The notes: a model not told the origin generated them from the letters alone. Positions 48,584-57,584 are shown, counted from the first letter of the stretch. The stretch: 64,000 bases of DNA from Planosporangium mesophilum (GCF_016863255.1 NZ_BOON01000018.1:1-64000), one strand, 5' to 3'. Numbers and translations: made by a program.

Positions 48584-49987
48584 ATGACGGTCGTCGCCTC
48601 CGAGCCGCCGGCCCGGGACCCGGAGAAACTCCGCCCGCCGGCCCCGCCCGGACGGCGATGGGGACGCCTGCCCGCGGTGTTCGAGACGGCGCTGATCGTG
48701 GCCGGGCTCGCCGCGTTCGTGTTCGTGCTTCGGCACTCCGCGCTCGGGGACGCCGTCCTGCGCTACGACACGCTCCGGCAGCTGCTCGACGACGGGACCC
48801 TCACCGACAACCGGTACACGATCGTGGGCCACCTCTTCGCCGTACCGCTGCTGCTGGCGGCCCGGCTCCTCGGCCAGGACCAGCAGCAGTGGGCGACCAT
48901 GTACAACAGCCTGCTGTTCGCCGTCGCGATCGGCGTGCTGTACCTACTACTGCGCCGGCGGCTACCCGCGGCGCTGCTGCGGCGGTTCTTCCTGGTCCTC
49001 ATCGCCGCGTCGATGTTCGCCGCGCACGTGGTGCAGTTCAACGCCGAGCCGTTCACCGCCCTCGCCGTGGCGGTCGGGCTCGTCGCCATCGCGGTGCGCG
49101 GACGGTCGCTGGCCGGTTGGGCCGCCGTGGCGCTCGGCGTGGCCAACACGGCCGCGACGCTGGTCCCGCTCGCGTTCGTGGTCGCCAGACGGATGTGGGA
49201 GGACCGGCGGCTGCGGTACGCGCTGGCCGGCGTCGCGGCCGTGGCGGTCCTGGTGGCCGACAACTGGGTGCGCCGCGGCTCTCCGCTGGAGACCGGCTAC
49301 AGCGGCACCTCCGGCTACCGCACGGTCATGCCCTACAGCGGCCGGTTGGACTTCTCGTACCCGATCTTCTTCGGGCTGCTGTCGGTGTGCCTGTCGTTCG
49401 GCAAGGGCCTGCTGTTCTTCACCCCCGGCCTGATGCTGCCGGTACGCGCGAGCATGCGCCGGCTGCCACTGCGCGACGGCACCACCCTGTACCGGCTCTA
49501 CGGGTGGTGGCTGCTGTTCACCGTGGGGCTGGTCGTCGTGTACGCGCCCTGGTGGTCCTGGTACGGCGGCCTGACCTGGGGGCCGCGGTTCATGCTCTTC
49601 GTCTCGGTACCGGCGTCGCTGGCGCTCGCGGTGCGGCTGTGGGAGCCCGCCGAGGCGCTGTGGTCGCGGGCGCTGACCCTGGCCGTGCTCACCCTGTCGG
49701 CCTGGGTCGGGCTGTGCGCCGCCGTGTTCGCGGCGGAGACCCCACCGGCGTGCGTGGTCGACCACTTCGCCAACGAGGCGCTGTGCCACTACACGCCGGA
49801 GTTCAGCGCGCTGTGGTATCCCTTCGTCGCCGACCTGCCGGTCACCCGCCGCGACATCGTCATGATCATCTACTGCGGGCTGGTGTACTGCTACCTGGCC
49901 GCGCCGCTGGTGCGGTCCCTCGGCGCCGACGTCGCCCGCCGGTCCCGCCGGCCGCTGGCGGAGGGGCTGCGGGGCTGGCGCTGGTAG
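48584..49987 (+). CDS. polytopic membrane protein, glycosyltransferase-like
   Basis: The 467-aa protein has about 10 membrane helices. The first outer loop RYDTLRQLLDDGTLTDNRYTIVGHLFAVPLLLAARLLG and the later VLVADNWVRRGSPLETGYSGTSGY block recall polyprenol-phosphate-dependent (GT-C) mannosyl/arabinosyltransferases such as PMT_2/ArnT-like proteins, which would act in the membrane on lipoglycans or glycoproteins. The catalytic Asp/Glu of the first loop is a candidate but unproven. GGAG lies before ATG 48584. It is followed convergently by a LysR gene. Confidence 0.7.
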   Translation: MTVVASEPPARDPEKLRPPAPPGRRWGRLPAVFETALIVAGLAAFVFVLRHSALGDAVLRYDTLRQLLDDGTLTDNRYTIVGHLFAVPLLLAARLLGQDQQQWATMYNSLLFAVAIGVLYLLLRRRLPAALLRRFFLVLIAASMFAAHVVQFNAEPFTALAVAVGLVAIAVRGRSLAGWAAVALGVANTAATLVPLAFVVARRMWEDRRLRYALAGVAAVAVLVADNWVRRGSPLETGYSGTSGYRTVMPYSGRLDFSYPIFFGLLSVCLSFGKGLLFFTPGLMLPVRASMRRLPLRDGTTLYRLYGWWLLFTVGLVVVYAPWWSWYGGLTWGPRFMLFVSVPASLALAVRLWEPAEALWSRALTLAVLTLSAWVGLCAAVFAAETPPACVVDHFANEALCHYTPEFSALWYPFVADLPVTRRDIVMIIYCGLVYCYLAAPLVRSLGADVARRSRRPLAEGLRGWRW

Positions 49988-50029
49988 GCGCGGTCCCGGC
50001 CGCCGCCGCAGAGCCGGCCCCGGCGTGCG

Positions 50030-50971
50030 CTACGACCCGGCCGCGTACGACCCGGCCGCTCCGGCGGCGGCCGCGCCCGCGGCGGCGAGCTCGGCGAGGA
50101 ACGCCGCGACGGCGGGGCGTTGCGGCCCGCCCCCGGCCGTCCGCACCACCGCGGAGATCGTTCGCTTCAGCGGCGGGTCCCAGGTCGGTCCGGTGCGCAC
50201 CCCCGCCGGTACGCCGTGGCGCAGGACCAGCGCCGGGACGAGCGCCACCCCGAGGCCGGCGGCGACGAGGTCGAGGACCAGCGCGACGTCGATCGCGGTG
50301 TGCCGGATCTCCGGCTCGAAGCCGGCGTCGCGGCAGGCCTGCCGGGTGACCCGCCCGCCCGGCGTGGCGGGGGCGGGCGCGATCCAGGGCGCGTCGCGCA
50401 GGTCGCGCAGGCGTACCCGGCCGGACAGCGGGCCGGTCGCCGGTGTGACCACGTAGAGCGGGTCGTCGGCGACCGGGCGGGCGGTCAGACCGGACGGCAG
50501 GGTCACCGGTACGTGGTCGTACTCCTGCATGACCACCACGTCGAGGAGGGTCAGCCGCAGGTCGAGCAGGGTCGACTCGTCCTCGCCCTCGGTGACGCGC
50601 AGGTCCAGCGCCGGGTGGCGGCGCCGGGCCCGGGCGACCGCCGGCGCGACGAACGCGCCGGCGGTGGCGAAGGTGCCCACCCGTACCGTGCCGGCGACGC
50701 CCGTACGGGCGGCCGCGACGGCCGCCCCGGCCCGGTCGAGGGCGTGCAGGACCTGTTCGGCGTGGACGGCGAGGGCCTGCCCGGCGGGCGTCAGGCAGAT
50801 TCCCCGGCCGACCCGTTCGACCAGGTCGCACCCTGCCTCACGCTCGAGTTGGGCGAGCTGCTGGCTGACGGCGGACGGGCTGACGTGGAGGCTCGCGGCC
50901 GCGGCGGTGACGCCGCCACGCAGCGCGACGGTGTGCAGCACCCGCAGCCGGCGCGCGTCCAGGTCGGTCAC
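50030..50971 (-). CDS. LysR-family transcriptional regulator
   Basis: The 313-aa protein starts with a LysR HTH (LRVLHTVALRGGVTAAAASLHVSPSAVSQQLAQLEREAGCDLVERVGRG), then the effector-binding domain (VRVGTFATAGAFVAPAVARARRRHPALDLRVTEGE...). The final 20 residues are low complexity Ala/Gly. GTG 50971 starts it. Targets are unknown; the divergent gene at 51041 is a candidate by position, though its leaderless promoter sits in the 69-bp gap. Confidence 0.9.
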   Translation of the reverse strand: MTDLDARRLRVLHTVALRGGVTAAAASLHVSPSAVSQQLAQLEREAGCDLVERVGRGICLTPAGQALAVHAEQVLHALDRAGAAVAAARTGVAGTVRVGTFATAGAFVAPAVARARRRHPALDLRVTEGEDESTLLDLRLTLLDVVVMQEYDHVPVTLPSGLTARPVADDPLYVVTPATGPLSGRVRLRDLRDAPWIAPAPATPGGRVTRQACRDAGFEPEIRHTAIDVALVLDLVAAGLGVALVPALVLRHGVPAGVRTGPTWDPPLKRTISAVVRTAGGGPQRPAVAAFLAELAAAGAAAAGAAGSYAAGS

Positions 50972-51027
50972 AAAGCAACGCTACGCCGCCCCGATCCCGC
51001 AGCCGGGTGTCCGCGCGGCGCACCCAG

Positions 51028-51033
51028 TAGATT
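51028..51033 (+). promoter_or_regulatory. -10 element for a leaderless transcript
   Basis: TAGATT at 51028-51033 is 7 bp before GTG 51041, so the transcript should start at or next to the start codon. No Shine-Dalgarno is present. Confidence 0.5.
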
Positions 51034-51040
51034 CGCGCGG

Positions 51041-52165
51041 GTGAGTGATCAGTCTGAGTCCACCCGGCCATGCGCGCACTGCGGGCGTCCGGTGCCGCAG
51101 CGCGGCAGCGCGGGGCGCCCGTTCCGGTACTGCCGCGACAACGACGGCGCCTGCCAGTCTTCCGCGCGCGCCGCGCGGATGCGCCAGCGCAACTCCCCCG
51201 GCCTGACCGGCCAGGTGGCGCGGGCGTTCGAGGTGGTGGATCGGCTCGAGCAGGTCAGCGAGACGCTCGCCGCGGCGCTGCACGCCGAAATGTCGCCGGC
51301 CGGGGTGGAGCGGCAGGTCGCCGCGGTACGGGCGGAGGCGGCAACCGCCGTCGCGGCCGCCCACGCCGAGCGCGACGAGGCCCGCGAGGACGCGCAGACC
51401 GCCCGGCGGCAGGCCCGCACCGCCCGGGACGCCGCCGACGCGGCCCTCGCCGCCGCGGAACGAACCCGGGAGCAGGCCGAGGAGTCCGTCGCTGCCGCCC
51501 ACGCCGCTGCCGAGGAGACGGTGCAGCGCGCCCGCACCGACGCCGAGGACCTGGTGAAGGCCGCCCACGCGGAGGCGGACAAGCAGGTGGCAGCCGCCCG
51601 GGCGCAGGCCGAGGAGTCGGCCCGGGACGCGGCGGCCGCCCGGACCACCGCCGAGCAGGCCACCGCGGCGGCCACCCGGGCGGTCGCGGAGCGCGACGAG
51701 GCCCGCGACCGGGCCGCGGCGGCCGAGGCGCTGCGCCTGAACGCCGAGCACGACCTGCGGGCGGCCCGCCGCCAGGCCGCCGACGCCGAGACCGCCCGGG
51801 CCCAGGCGCAGCGGGATGCCGAGGCGTCCGCCCGCGACCGCGACGAGGCGGCCCGTGGACGCGACGACGCCCGTACCCGGGCCGAGCGCGCCGGCCGGGA
51901 CCGCGACCAGGCACTGGCCCGGGTGGACGCCGCCCGCGCCGAGGTCGACCGGCTGCGCGACGAGGCGGCGGAGGCCGGACGACGGGTGGCCGCGCTGACC
52001 GCCGAACTGGTCGCCGCGCAGGCCCGTGAGGACGATCTGCGGGGCCGGCTGCGGGCCGCGGACAGCGAACGGGACACGGTACGCGCGGAGCTGTCGGCGG
52101 CTCACGCGCAGATCGGCCGGCTGAGCGAGCAGGTGGCCAACCTGGCGGCCGCGCTCACCCCGTGA
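51041..52165 (+). CDS. Cys-rich N-terminus plus long Ala-rich coiled-coil protein
   Basis: The 374-aa protein begins CAHCGRPVPQ...GRPFRYCRDNDGACQ, a four-Cys zinc-knuckle-like module, then a short basic part, and from about residue 60 almost only Ala, Arg, Glu, Gln and Asp in heptads (AHAERDEAREDAQTARRQARTARDAADAALAAAERTREQAEES and so on), i.e. one continuous coiled coil to the end. A structural, chromosome- or cytoskeleton-related role is possible. The GTG start appears leaderless. It could also be plasmid-partition (KfrA-like), but no partition genes are near. Confidence 0.75.
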   Translation: MSDQSESTRPCAHCGRPVPQRGSAGRPFRYCRDNDGACQSSARAARMRQRNSPGLTGQVARAFEVVDRLEQVSETLAAALHAEMSPAGVERQVAAVRAEAATAVAAAHAERDEAREDAQTARRQARTARDAADAALAAAERTREQAEESVAAAHAAAEETVQRARTDAEDLVKAAHAEADKQVAAARAQAEESARDAAAARTTAEQATAAATRAVAERDEARDRAAAAEALRLNAEHDLRAARRQAADAETARAQAQRDAEASARDRDEAARGRDDARTRAERAGRDRDQALARVDAARAEVDRLRDEAAEAGRRVAALTAELVAAQAREDDLRGRLRAADSERDTVRAELSAAHAQIGRLSEQVANLAAALTP

Positions 52166-52273
52166 CGTTGCCTATGGTGCCCATAAGGCGTACGATTCGC
52201 CGCCACCGGTGAATCATGGGTAAAATGGCGTACCCGGCTCTGCCCGGTGTCAGCGCCGCCGCCAACCGTCACC

Positions 52274-52301
52274 GGGAATGATCCGGTCGACCTGCGTCGT
52301 T
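52274..52301 (+). promoter_or_regulatory. SigR-type promoter of rbpA
   Basis: GGGAAT (52274-52279) and CGTT (52298-52301), spacer 18 bp when counted between these two blocks, match the SigR consensus GGAAT-N18/19-GTT. rbpA of Streptomyces coelicolor is a known SigR target, induced by thiol-oxidative stress. Confidence 0.65.
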
Positions 52302-52346
52302 GTAGCACGTGAAGACCGCACACTACCCGAAGGGGAAGATCCGATC

Positions 52347-52685
52347 ATGGGCGAGCGCATGCTGCGCGGAAGCCGTCTCGGAGCCGTCAGCTACGAGTCC
52401 GACCGCAACACCGAGCTGGCGCCACGACAGACCCGCGAGTACCTGTGCGCCAAGGGCCACCAGTTCGAGGTGCCCTTCGCTGTCGACGCCGAGGTCCCGA
52501 TGACCTGGGAGTGCAAGTTCGACGGTAGCGTCGCGCGACTGGTCGACGGCAGCGAACCGGAGCAGAAGCGCGCGAAGCCGCCGCGCACCCACTGGGACAT
52601 GCTGCTGGAGCGGCGTTCGATCGCCGAGCTGGAGGACATCCTGGCCGAACGGCTGCAGGAGGTCCGTACCCGCCGCGGTCGCTGA
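52347..52685 (+). CDS. rbpA: RNA polymerase-binding protein RbpA
   Basis: The 112-aa protein is a full-length RbpA: the zinc core domain with REYLCAKGHQFEVPFAVDAEVPMTWECKFDG, followed by the basic linker and sigma-interaction helix THWDMLLERRSIAELEDILAERLQEVR. It binds RNA polymerase and the principal sigma factor, stabilises open complexes and aids growth and rifampicin tolerance. ATG 52347 is the start nearest the conserved part; the upstream extension has no domain. The SigR-type promoter lies 45 bp upstream. Confidence 0.95.
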   Translation: MGERMLRGSRLGAVSYESDRNTELAPRQTREYLCAKGHQFEVPFAVDAEVPMTWECKFDGSVARLVDGSEPEQKRAKPPRTHWDMLLERRSIAELEDILAERLQEVRTRRGR

Positions 52686-52710
52686 CACCGGCACCAGGCC
52701 CCGGCACTGA

Positions 52711-52747
52711 AAACAGCCGCCCCGACATCATGTCGGGGCGGCTGTTT
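52711..52747. terminator. bidirectional terminator between rbpA and fxsA
   Basis: A perfect 17-bp stem (52711-52727 with 52731-52747), 3-nt loop, with A-run and T-run ends between two convergent genes. Confidence 0.85.
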
Positions 52748-52752
52748 CGTTG

Positions 52753-53280
52753 TCAGTCCTTGTCGACGATCTCGCCCTCGATCGCGGGCGGTGGCGGACC
52801 CTGGGGTGGTGGCGGGGGCTGGCTGGATGATGTGCCCGGCGGCGCGGTCGTGGGCCGGCCGCGCCGCACCCGTACCCGTCGCGGCCCGAACAGGTCGCCG
52901 GCCAGCGCAGGCGAGGTGCGCCGCTCAACGAGGCGTTCGACCCGGTCCCGGGCGTACCAGCGCAGCGGCGGCACCAGCAGCGCCGCGCCCAGTAGTCCGG
53001 TGACGAACCCCGGCACGGCCAGCAGCAGCGCGCCGACGAGCCCGACCAGGCCCTCGGTGGCCTGCCGGCCCGGCGGCCGGCCCTCGCTCGCGGCCGTCCG
53101 GAAGCGCCGCCAGGCCCGCACCCCCTGCCGGGGTACCAGCCAGCCGCCGAGCAGCGAGATCGCCAGCAGCGCGGCGACCGCCCAGACCAGCCCCACCAGC
53201 CTTGCCACCGCGACGAACACGGCGATCTCCACCACGACCGTCGCGATCGCAGCCAGACCGATCAGCGGGGCGCGACGCAT
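52753..53280 (-). CDS. fxsA: FxsA family membrane protein
   Basis: The 175-aa protein has 3-4 membrane helices (LIGLAAIATVVVEIAVFVAVARLVGLVWAVAALLAISLLGGWLV; LVGLVGALLLAVPGFVTGLLGAALLVPPLRW) and a Pro-rich cytoplasmic tail PPPPPQGPPPPAIEGEIVDKD. FxsA was first seen as a suppressor of F-plasmid exclusion of phage T7; its normal role in the membrane is unknown. It lies 4 bp downstream of the ppm gene on the same strand and belongs to that operon. The start is ATG 53280. Confidence 0.9.
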   Translation of the reverse strand: MRRAPLIGLAAIATVVVEIAVFVAVARLVGLVWAVAALLAISLLGGWLVPRQGVRAWRRFRTAASEGRPPGRQATEGLVGLVGALLLAVPGFVTGLLGAALLVPPLRWYARDRVERLVERRTSPALAGDLFGPRRVRVRRGRPTTAPPGTSSSQPPPPPQGPPPPAIEGEIVDKD

Positions 53281-53284
53281 CCCG

Positions 53285-54088
53285 TTACACCCTGGTCGGC
53301 TTCTTCGCGCCGCCCAGCGCCCGCTTCAGCGACGCCAGCCGCGCCTCGGCGCCCCAGACGGTGACCCGCACCAGCGCCTCGCGGACGATGTTGGAGCTCA
53401 TCTTGCTGGCGCCGCGCTCCCGCTCGGCGAACGTGATCGGCACCTCGACGATGCGGAACCCGCTGCGGTACGAGCGCCAGCCCAGGTCGATCTGGAAGCA
53501 ATACCCCTGGGAGGCGACCTGGGAGAGTTCGAGCTTGTCGAGCACGGGCATCCGGTACACCCGGTAGCCGGCGGTGGCGTCGCGCACCGGGTAGCCCATG
53601 GCGATCCTGGTGTACAGCGACGCGCCCCGCGACAGCAGCAGCCGGCGCGCCGGCCAGTTGACGACCTTCCCGCCCCGTACCCACCGGGAGCCGATCACCA
53701 CGTCGGCGTCGCGGGCGGCGTCGAGCAGCCGGGGCAGGTCCTCGGGCGCGTGTGAGCCGTCGGCGTCCATCTCCACGACCGCGTCGTAGCCGCGGTCGCG
53801 GGCCCAGCCGAAGCCGGCGATGTACGCCGCTCCCAGGCCCTGCTTGCCGGGGCGGTGCAGGACGTGGATCTGCGGGTCGGCGGCCAGTTCGTCGGCGATG
53901 GCGCCGGTACCGTCCGGGCTGTTGTCATCGGCGATCAGGATGTCGACGGTCGGGGTCGCCCGCCGTACCCGGTCGACGATGATGCGGATGTTGTCCGACT
54001 CGTTGTAGGTGGGGATCACGACGAGCACCCGGCCGACGCCGGGGTAGCCCTCCGCCGAGCCATCCGGTGTGTTGGTGCTGTCGATCAC
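53285..54088 (-). CDS. ppm: polyprenol monophosphomannose synthase
   Basis: The 267-aa protein is a GT2 dolichol-phosphate-mannose synthase: VLVVIPTYNESDNIRIIVDRV, ILIADDNSPDGTGAIADEL, YDAVVEMDADGSHAPEDLPRLL (DAD motif) and GSRWVRGGKVVNWP. It makes mannosyl-phosphoryl-polyprenol for mannolipids and glycoproteins. No C-terminal membrane domain, so it is the short soluble type. GTG 54088 overlaps the lnt stop by 4 bp. In mycobacteria the same two activities are one fused protein (Ppm1); here they are separate but coupled. Confidence 0.93.
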   Translation of the reverse strand: MIDSTNTPDGSAEGYPGVGRVLVVIPTYNESDNIRIIVDRVRRATPTVDILIADDNSPDGTGAIADELAADPQIHVLHRPGKQGLGAAYIAGFGWARDRGYDAVVEMDADGSHAPEDLPRLLDAARDADVVIGSRWVRGGKVVNWPARRLLLSRGASLYTRIAMGYPVRDATAGYRVYRMPVLDKLELSQVASQGYCFQIDLGWRSYRSGFRIVEVPITFAERERGASKMSSNIVREALVRVTVWGAEARLASLKRALGGAKKPTRV

Positions 54089-55710
54089 TGTTCCCCCTTG
54101 CTCTCGCCGGCCGTCGCGGAAGCGACCGTCCGTGGTTTCCTTCCCAGCAGAGCCGCGCCGACGAGCGCGGCAGCCGCGGCCGCCAGCAGCACGTACTCCG
54201 GCCATGCGCCGAGTCCGGTAGCAAGCGTACGGGTATCGCGCAGCCGCAGTACGCGCGCCTCGACGGCTGGGGTGTTGAAGCCGGTGACCTCGTGCACCCG
54301 CCCGTCGGCGGTGACGAACGCCGATATGCCGACCGTGGAGACCATCGTCGCGTCCCGGCCGTGCTCCACCGCCCGCAGCCGGACCATGGCCAGCTGCTGG
54401 GCCGCCTCGTCGGCGTCGAAGGTGGCGTTGTTGGTCTGCGTGACGATCAGCTCGGCGCCGCCGGTGACGGTGTCGCGGACCACGCCGTCGTAGGCGACCT
54501 CGAAGCAGATGACGTCGCCGACGGTGGCGGGGCCCACCCGCAGCACCCCGGGGCGGTCACCGGCCAGGAAATCGGAGCGCACCAGGTCGACCTTGGTGGT
54601 GACCTTGCGGGCCAGCGGGCGCAGCGGCACATACTCGGCGAACGGCACCGGGTGCCGCTTGACGTACGTGGCGACCGGACCGCCGGTCGGCAGCCACACC
54701 AGGCCGACGTTGCGTGTCCGGTCGCCGGGCCCCTCCAGCAGGGCGCCGACCAGGATCGGCGCGTCGATCGCGCGGGCCGCCCGGGTGATCAGGTCACCGG
54801 CGACCACGTCCTCGACCGGGTCGACGTCGCTGGCGTTCTCCGGCCAGATCACCAGGTCGGGCTTGGCGACCTGCCCGGCGGCCACCCGGCGGGCCAGCTC
54901 CTCGGTGCCGGCGACGTGGTTGCGCAGCACCTGCTGGCGCTGGGCGTTGAAGTCCAGCCCGAGGCGGGGCACGTTGCCCTGCACGTACGCGACGGTGACC
55001 GGCCGGCCGCCGGTACCGGCCGTCGGGACCACCGCGGCGAGTCCGACCAGGGCGAGCGCGGCGGCGGCGGGGACGGCAGCCGCCCGCCGGGGCGCCTTTC
55101 GTGCCGCGGCGAGGGCCGCCGCGGCGAGCAGGCCGCCGGCCAGGGCCACCGCGAAGGTGACGGTGGGGGCGCCGCCGAGGGCGGCCAGCCGCAGCAGCGG
55201 CGAGTCCGCCTGGCTGAACGCGAGCCGGGCCCACGGGAACCCGCCGAACGGGGTACGGTCGCGCAGCGCCTCCTGCGCCACCCACAGCACGGCGGTCACC
55301 GGCGCCAGCAGGGCCGGCCAGCGGCGTACCAGCGGCCGGACCGCGGCCAGCCCGGCACCCAGCGCGGCGATGTAGAGCGTCTGCAGCGCGCACAGCAGCA
55401 GCCACGGCGCCGCGCCGACCTGGGTGTTGGTCCAGTGCAGCAGCGGGGTGAAGAACACCGCGCCGGTCACCGCGCCCAGCCCCAGCCCGGCGGTCACCCG
55501 CCGGCCGTGGACCGCGACGGTCAGCAGCGCCACGCCGATCGGGGCGAGCCACCACAGCCCGTACGGGGGGAAGGCGACCAGCAGCGCCAGCCCGGCGGCG
55601 ACCGCGGCCGCCGCCGCACCGACGGCCCGGCGCAGCCGTGGTACCGGTCCGGCCGGGGCGACGGCACCGGGGCCTGCCGGGGTCGCAGCGTCCATGCCTA
55701 CCGCCGTCAC
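54085..55710 (-). CDS. lnt: apolipoprotein N-acyltransferase
   Basis: The 541-aa protein has 6-7 N-terminal membrane helices (LLVAFPPYGLWWLAPIGVALLTV; TGAVFFTPLLHWTNTQVG), a final helix near the C-terminus, and a nitrilase domain outside with a triad of Glu291 (WPENASD), Lys351 (YVKRHPVPFAEYVPLR) and Cys402 (DVICFEVAYDG). It adds a third acyl chain to the N-terminal Cys of lipoproteins, including those in this window. GTG 55710 is chosen because GAGAGAGG lies 5 nt upstream; ATG 55695 is possible. Confidence 0.92.
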   Translation of the reverse strand: MTAVGMDAATPAGPGAVAPAGPVPRLRRAVGAAAAAVAAGLALLVAFPPYGLWWLAPIGVALLTVAVHGRRVTAGLGLGAVTGAVFFTPLLHWTNTQVGAAPWLLLCALQTLYIAALGAGLAAVRPLVRRWPALLAPVTAVLWVAQEALRDRTPFGGFPWARLAFSQADSPLLRLAALGGAPTVTFAVALAGGLLAAAALAAARKAPRRAAAVPAAAALALVGLAAVVPTAGTGGRPVTVAYVQGNVPRLGLDFNAQRQQVLRNHVAGTEELARRVAAGQVAKPDLVIWPENASDVDPVEDVVAGDLITRAARAIDAPILVGALLEGPGDRTRNVGLVWLPTGGPVATYVKRHPVPFAEYVPLRPLARKVTTKVDLVRSDFLAGDRPGVLRVGPATVGDVICFEVAYDGVVRDTVTGGAELIVTQTNNATFDADEAAQQLAMVRLRAVEHGRDATMVSTVGISAFVTADGRVHEVTGFNTPAVEARVLRLRDTRTLATGLGAWPEYVLLAAAAAALVGAALLGRKPRTVASATAGESKGEQ

Positions 55711-56162
55711 GTGGGCCTCTCTCGATCGTGCTGGGTTGCCCATTGTGCCCGCAGCGGCTGAGAGGTAGCTCGGAGGGGGCGCAAAAGGAATCGGGGCGCG
55801 GCAGTAGCCGCGCCCCGTGCTCCCAGGCCCTCCCGGCCGGTGGGCCAGACGGTCCGAATACGACCTTCGTTCCGACCAGAAGCGGACCGGCTGCCCGCGC
55901 CTCATCGTTGTCTACTGGCCGTTCGTAACCCCCTGTCCACCGGAGCGCGAGCTAGTTCGCGCCGCCCCGCCGACCCCCGCCCACTGGACCTGGCCCACGT
56001 GATGCCAGATGGCTCAACGTACGGCCAGCGAACGAAGGGGCAAAGCGAACAACACTCGCTTTCCGAAGTAGGACTCAAAGACGGTACGTGAAATACCCCC
56101 GGCGCTGTCAACCGGTCAAGCGGGTATCCCTCCATCGGGACGGCGTGTCGCGATGGGCGTGT
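55711..56162. other. 450-bp gene-free region before lnt
   Basis: No supported gene. It contains a perfect 10-bp hairpin GGGGCGCGGC/GCCGCGCCCC (55793-55816), a 7-bp hairpin AAAGCGA/TCGCTTT (56042-56062) and, reading leftward, a TTGACA near 56111-56118 that could be a promoter element for lnt. Confidence 0.45.
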
Positions 56163-57584
56163 CTACGGGGCTGACTGACCGTGCAGCTCCCGTCGCCCAA
56201 CAGCGACGGCGGCCGCCGGAAAGTCGGTGGCGAGCAACCCGATCGCGGCCAGGACGTAGGACCGATCGACCCGCGGAACCGCCGCCGTCGGCAGCCGCCA
56301 GCCCCCCTCGTGGTCGGCGAGCACCGCCCCCAACACCGCCCCGGACACGGCCGGCGGCGCGTACCGCAGCACCCCGCCCGACCCGATCAGCACCCGCACC
56401 CGGCTGAGGTCCTTGCCGCCGCGGCGCGGCGCCCCCGGCGCCCCCGGCTCGCCCCGGGCGTGCCGGCGGACCGCGATCGTCGCCGCCAACCCGGCCAGGC
56501 GGAGATCGACGGCGGGATCGTCGGCGACCATGCCCGGCTCGGCCGCCCGCGCGTCGGCGGCCGCCGCCAGCGTCTCCGCCTCGGCGTCGGCGATGAGCTT
56601 CTCGGCCCGCGCCGCGGCCACCACCCCCGGCGCGCTCCAGCGCACCCCGAGGTCGCCCTCGACGGTACGGCTGCGCCAGAGCACCCCGGCCACCTCGCGG
56701 GCCGGCCCGCTGGTCCGCTCGGCGTCCGGCGTGATCACCGAGTACACGTCGGTGGTGGCGCCGCCGACGTCGACGACGGCGAAGTCGCCGGCACCGGCAC
56801 CGGAGTCCGCGCCGGCACCGGCGCCGGCCAGCAGCTCCACGCCGGCGAGCACCGCGTCCGGGGTGGCCGCGCGGACCAGCCCGGCGAACCGGCGGCCCCG
56901 GGAGAGCCCCTTGCCGCCGATGACGTGACGCAGGAACACCTCCCGGATCGCGGCGCGGGCCGGGCCGGGGGCCAGTACCCCGATCCGGGGCAGCACGTTG
57001 CCGGTGGCGACGACCGGCACGCCCTTCGCGGCCAGCGCCGCGGTCACGTCGTCGCGGGCGTCCGCGTTGCCGGCGACGACCACCGGTACCCGCAGCCGCG
57101 CGGCCGCCAGTCGCGCCCCGTTGTGCCGTACCGTCTCCGCGTCCCCGCCGTCGGTGCCGCCCACCAGCAGCACCACGTCGGGTGTCGCCGCGCGCAGCGC
57201 CGCGGTGGCGGCCGCGTCGAGGCGGCCGGCGGCCACGTGCACCACCCGCGCCCCGGCGCTGGTCGCCACCCGGTGCGCCGCCTCGGCGCTGACGAGGGCC
57301 TCGTACCCGACGACCGCCAGCCGCAGCCCACCGCCGGCGCTGGAGCACACGTACCGGTTCGACAGGTCGTGGCCGGGCAGCCGCTCCGCGAGCGCCTCGA
57401 CGGCCGCGTCGAGGCCGTGCAGGACATCGGTGCCGACAGTGGTCGGGTGCGCGGCGGTCGCGACGAGCGCCCCGGCGGCCAGGTCGACCACGGCCACCTT
57501 GGTGTAGGTCGACCCGACGTCGGCGCAGACGGCCAGCGGCGTGCCCGGCGCGGGCTGGTTGCGGACCGCGACGGCGCCGGTCAC
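56163..57584 (-). CDS. MutL/GlmL-like ATPase of the lysine aminomutase operon
   Basis: The 473-aa protein has an actin-like ASKHA ATPase fold typical of the GlmL/OAM reactivation family: ADVGSTYTKVAVVDL (phosphate 1), VVDVGGATTDVYSV (phosphate 2) and LIGSGGVLRYA (adenosine). Such proteins (MutL beside glutamate mutase; OAM-related in clostridia) probably reload adenosylcobalamin onto the mutase. Its GTG start overlaps the Kal-like gene stop by 4 bp, so it is the last gene of the kam operon. Reactivation of KamDE is inferred. Confidence 0.88.
   Translation of the reverse strand: MTGAVAVRNQPAPGTPLAVCADVGSTYTKVAVVDLAAGALVATAAHPTTVGTDVLHGLDAAVEALAERLPGHDLSNRYVCSSAGGGLRLAVVGYEALVSAEAAHRVATSAGARVVHVAAGRLDAAATAALRAATPDVVLLVGGTDGGDAETVRHNGARLAAARLRVPVVVAGNADARDDVTAALAAKGVPVVATGNVLPRIGVLAPGPARAAIREVFLRHVIGGKGLSRGRRFAGLVRAATPDAVLAGVELLAGAGAGADSGAGAGDFAVVDVGGATTDVYSVITPDAERTSGPAREVAGVLWRSRTVEGDLGVRWSAPGVVAAARAEKLIADAEAETLAAAADARAAEPGMVADDPAVDLRLAGLAATIAVRRHARGEPGAPGAPRRGGKDLSRVRVLIGSGGVLRYAPPAVSGAVLGAVLADHEGGWRLPTAAVPRVDRSYVLAAIGLLATDFPAAAVAVGRRELHGQSAP

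Noticed and set aside
48408-48587. 60-codon frame ending in ATGA at the start of the membrane-protein gene
   Set aside because: The stop overlap is suggestive, but there is no ribosome site or domain and the Arg/Pro-rich composition looks like noise.
51049-52077. Minus-strand frame rich in Ala, Ser and Arg opposite the coiled-coil gene
   Set aside because: It only mirrors the biased plus-strand composition; the plus strand has better start context and heptad pattern.
55902-56135. 77-codon minus-strand frame upstream of lnt
   Set aside because: No ribosome site or family; the stretch looks like leader or intergenic DNA.
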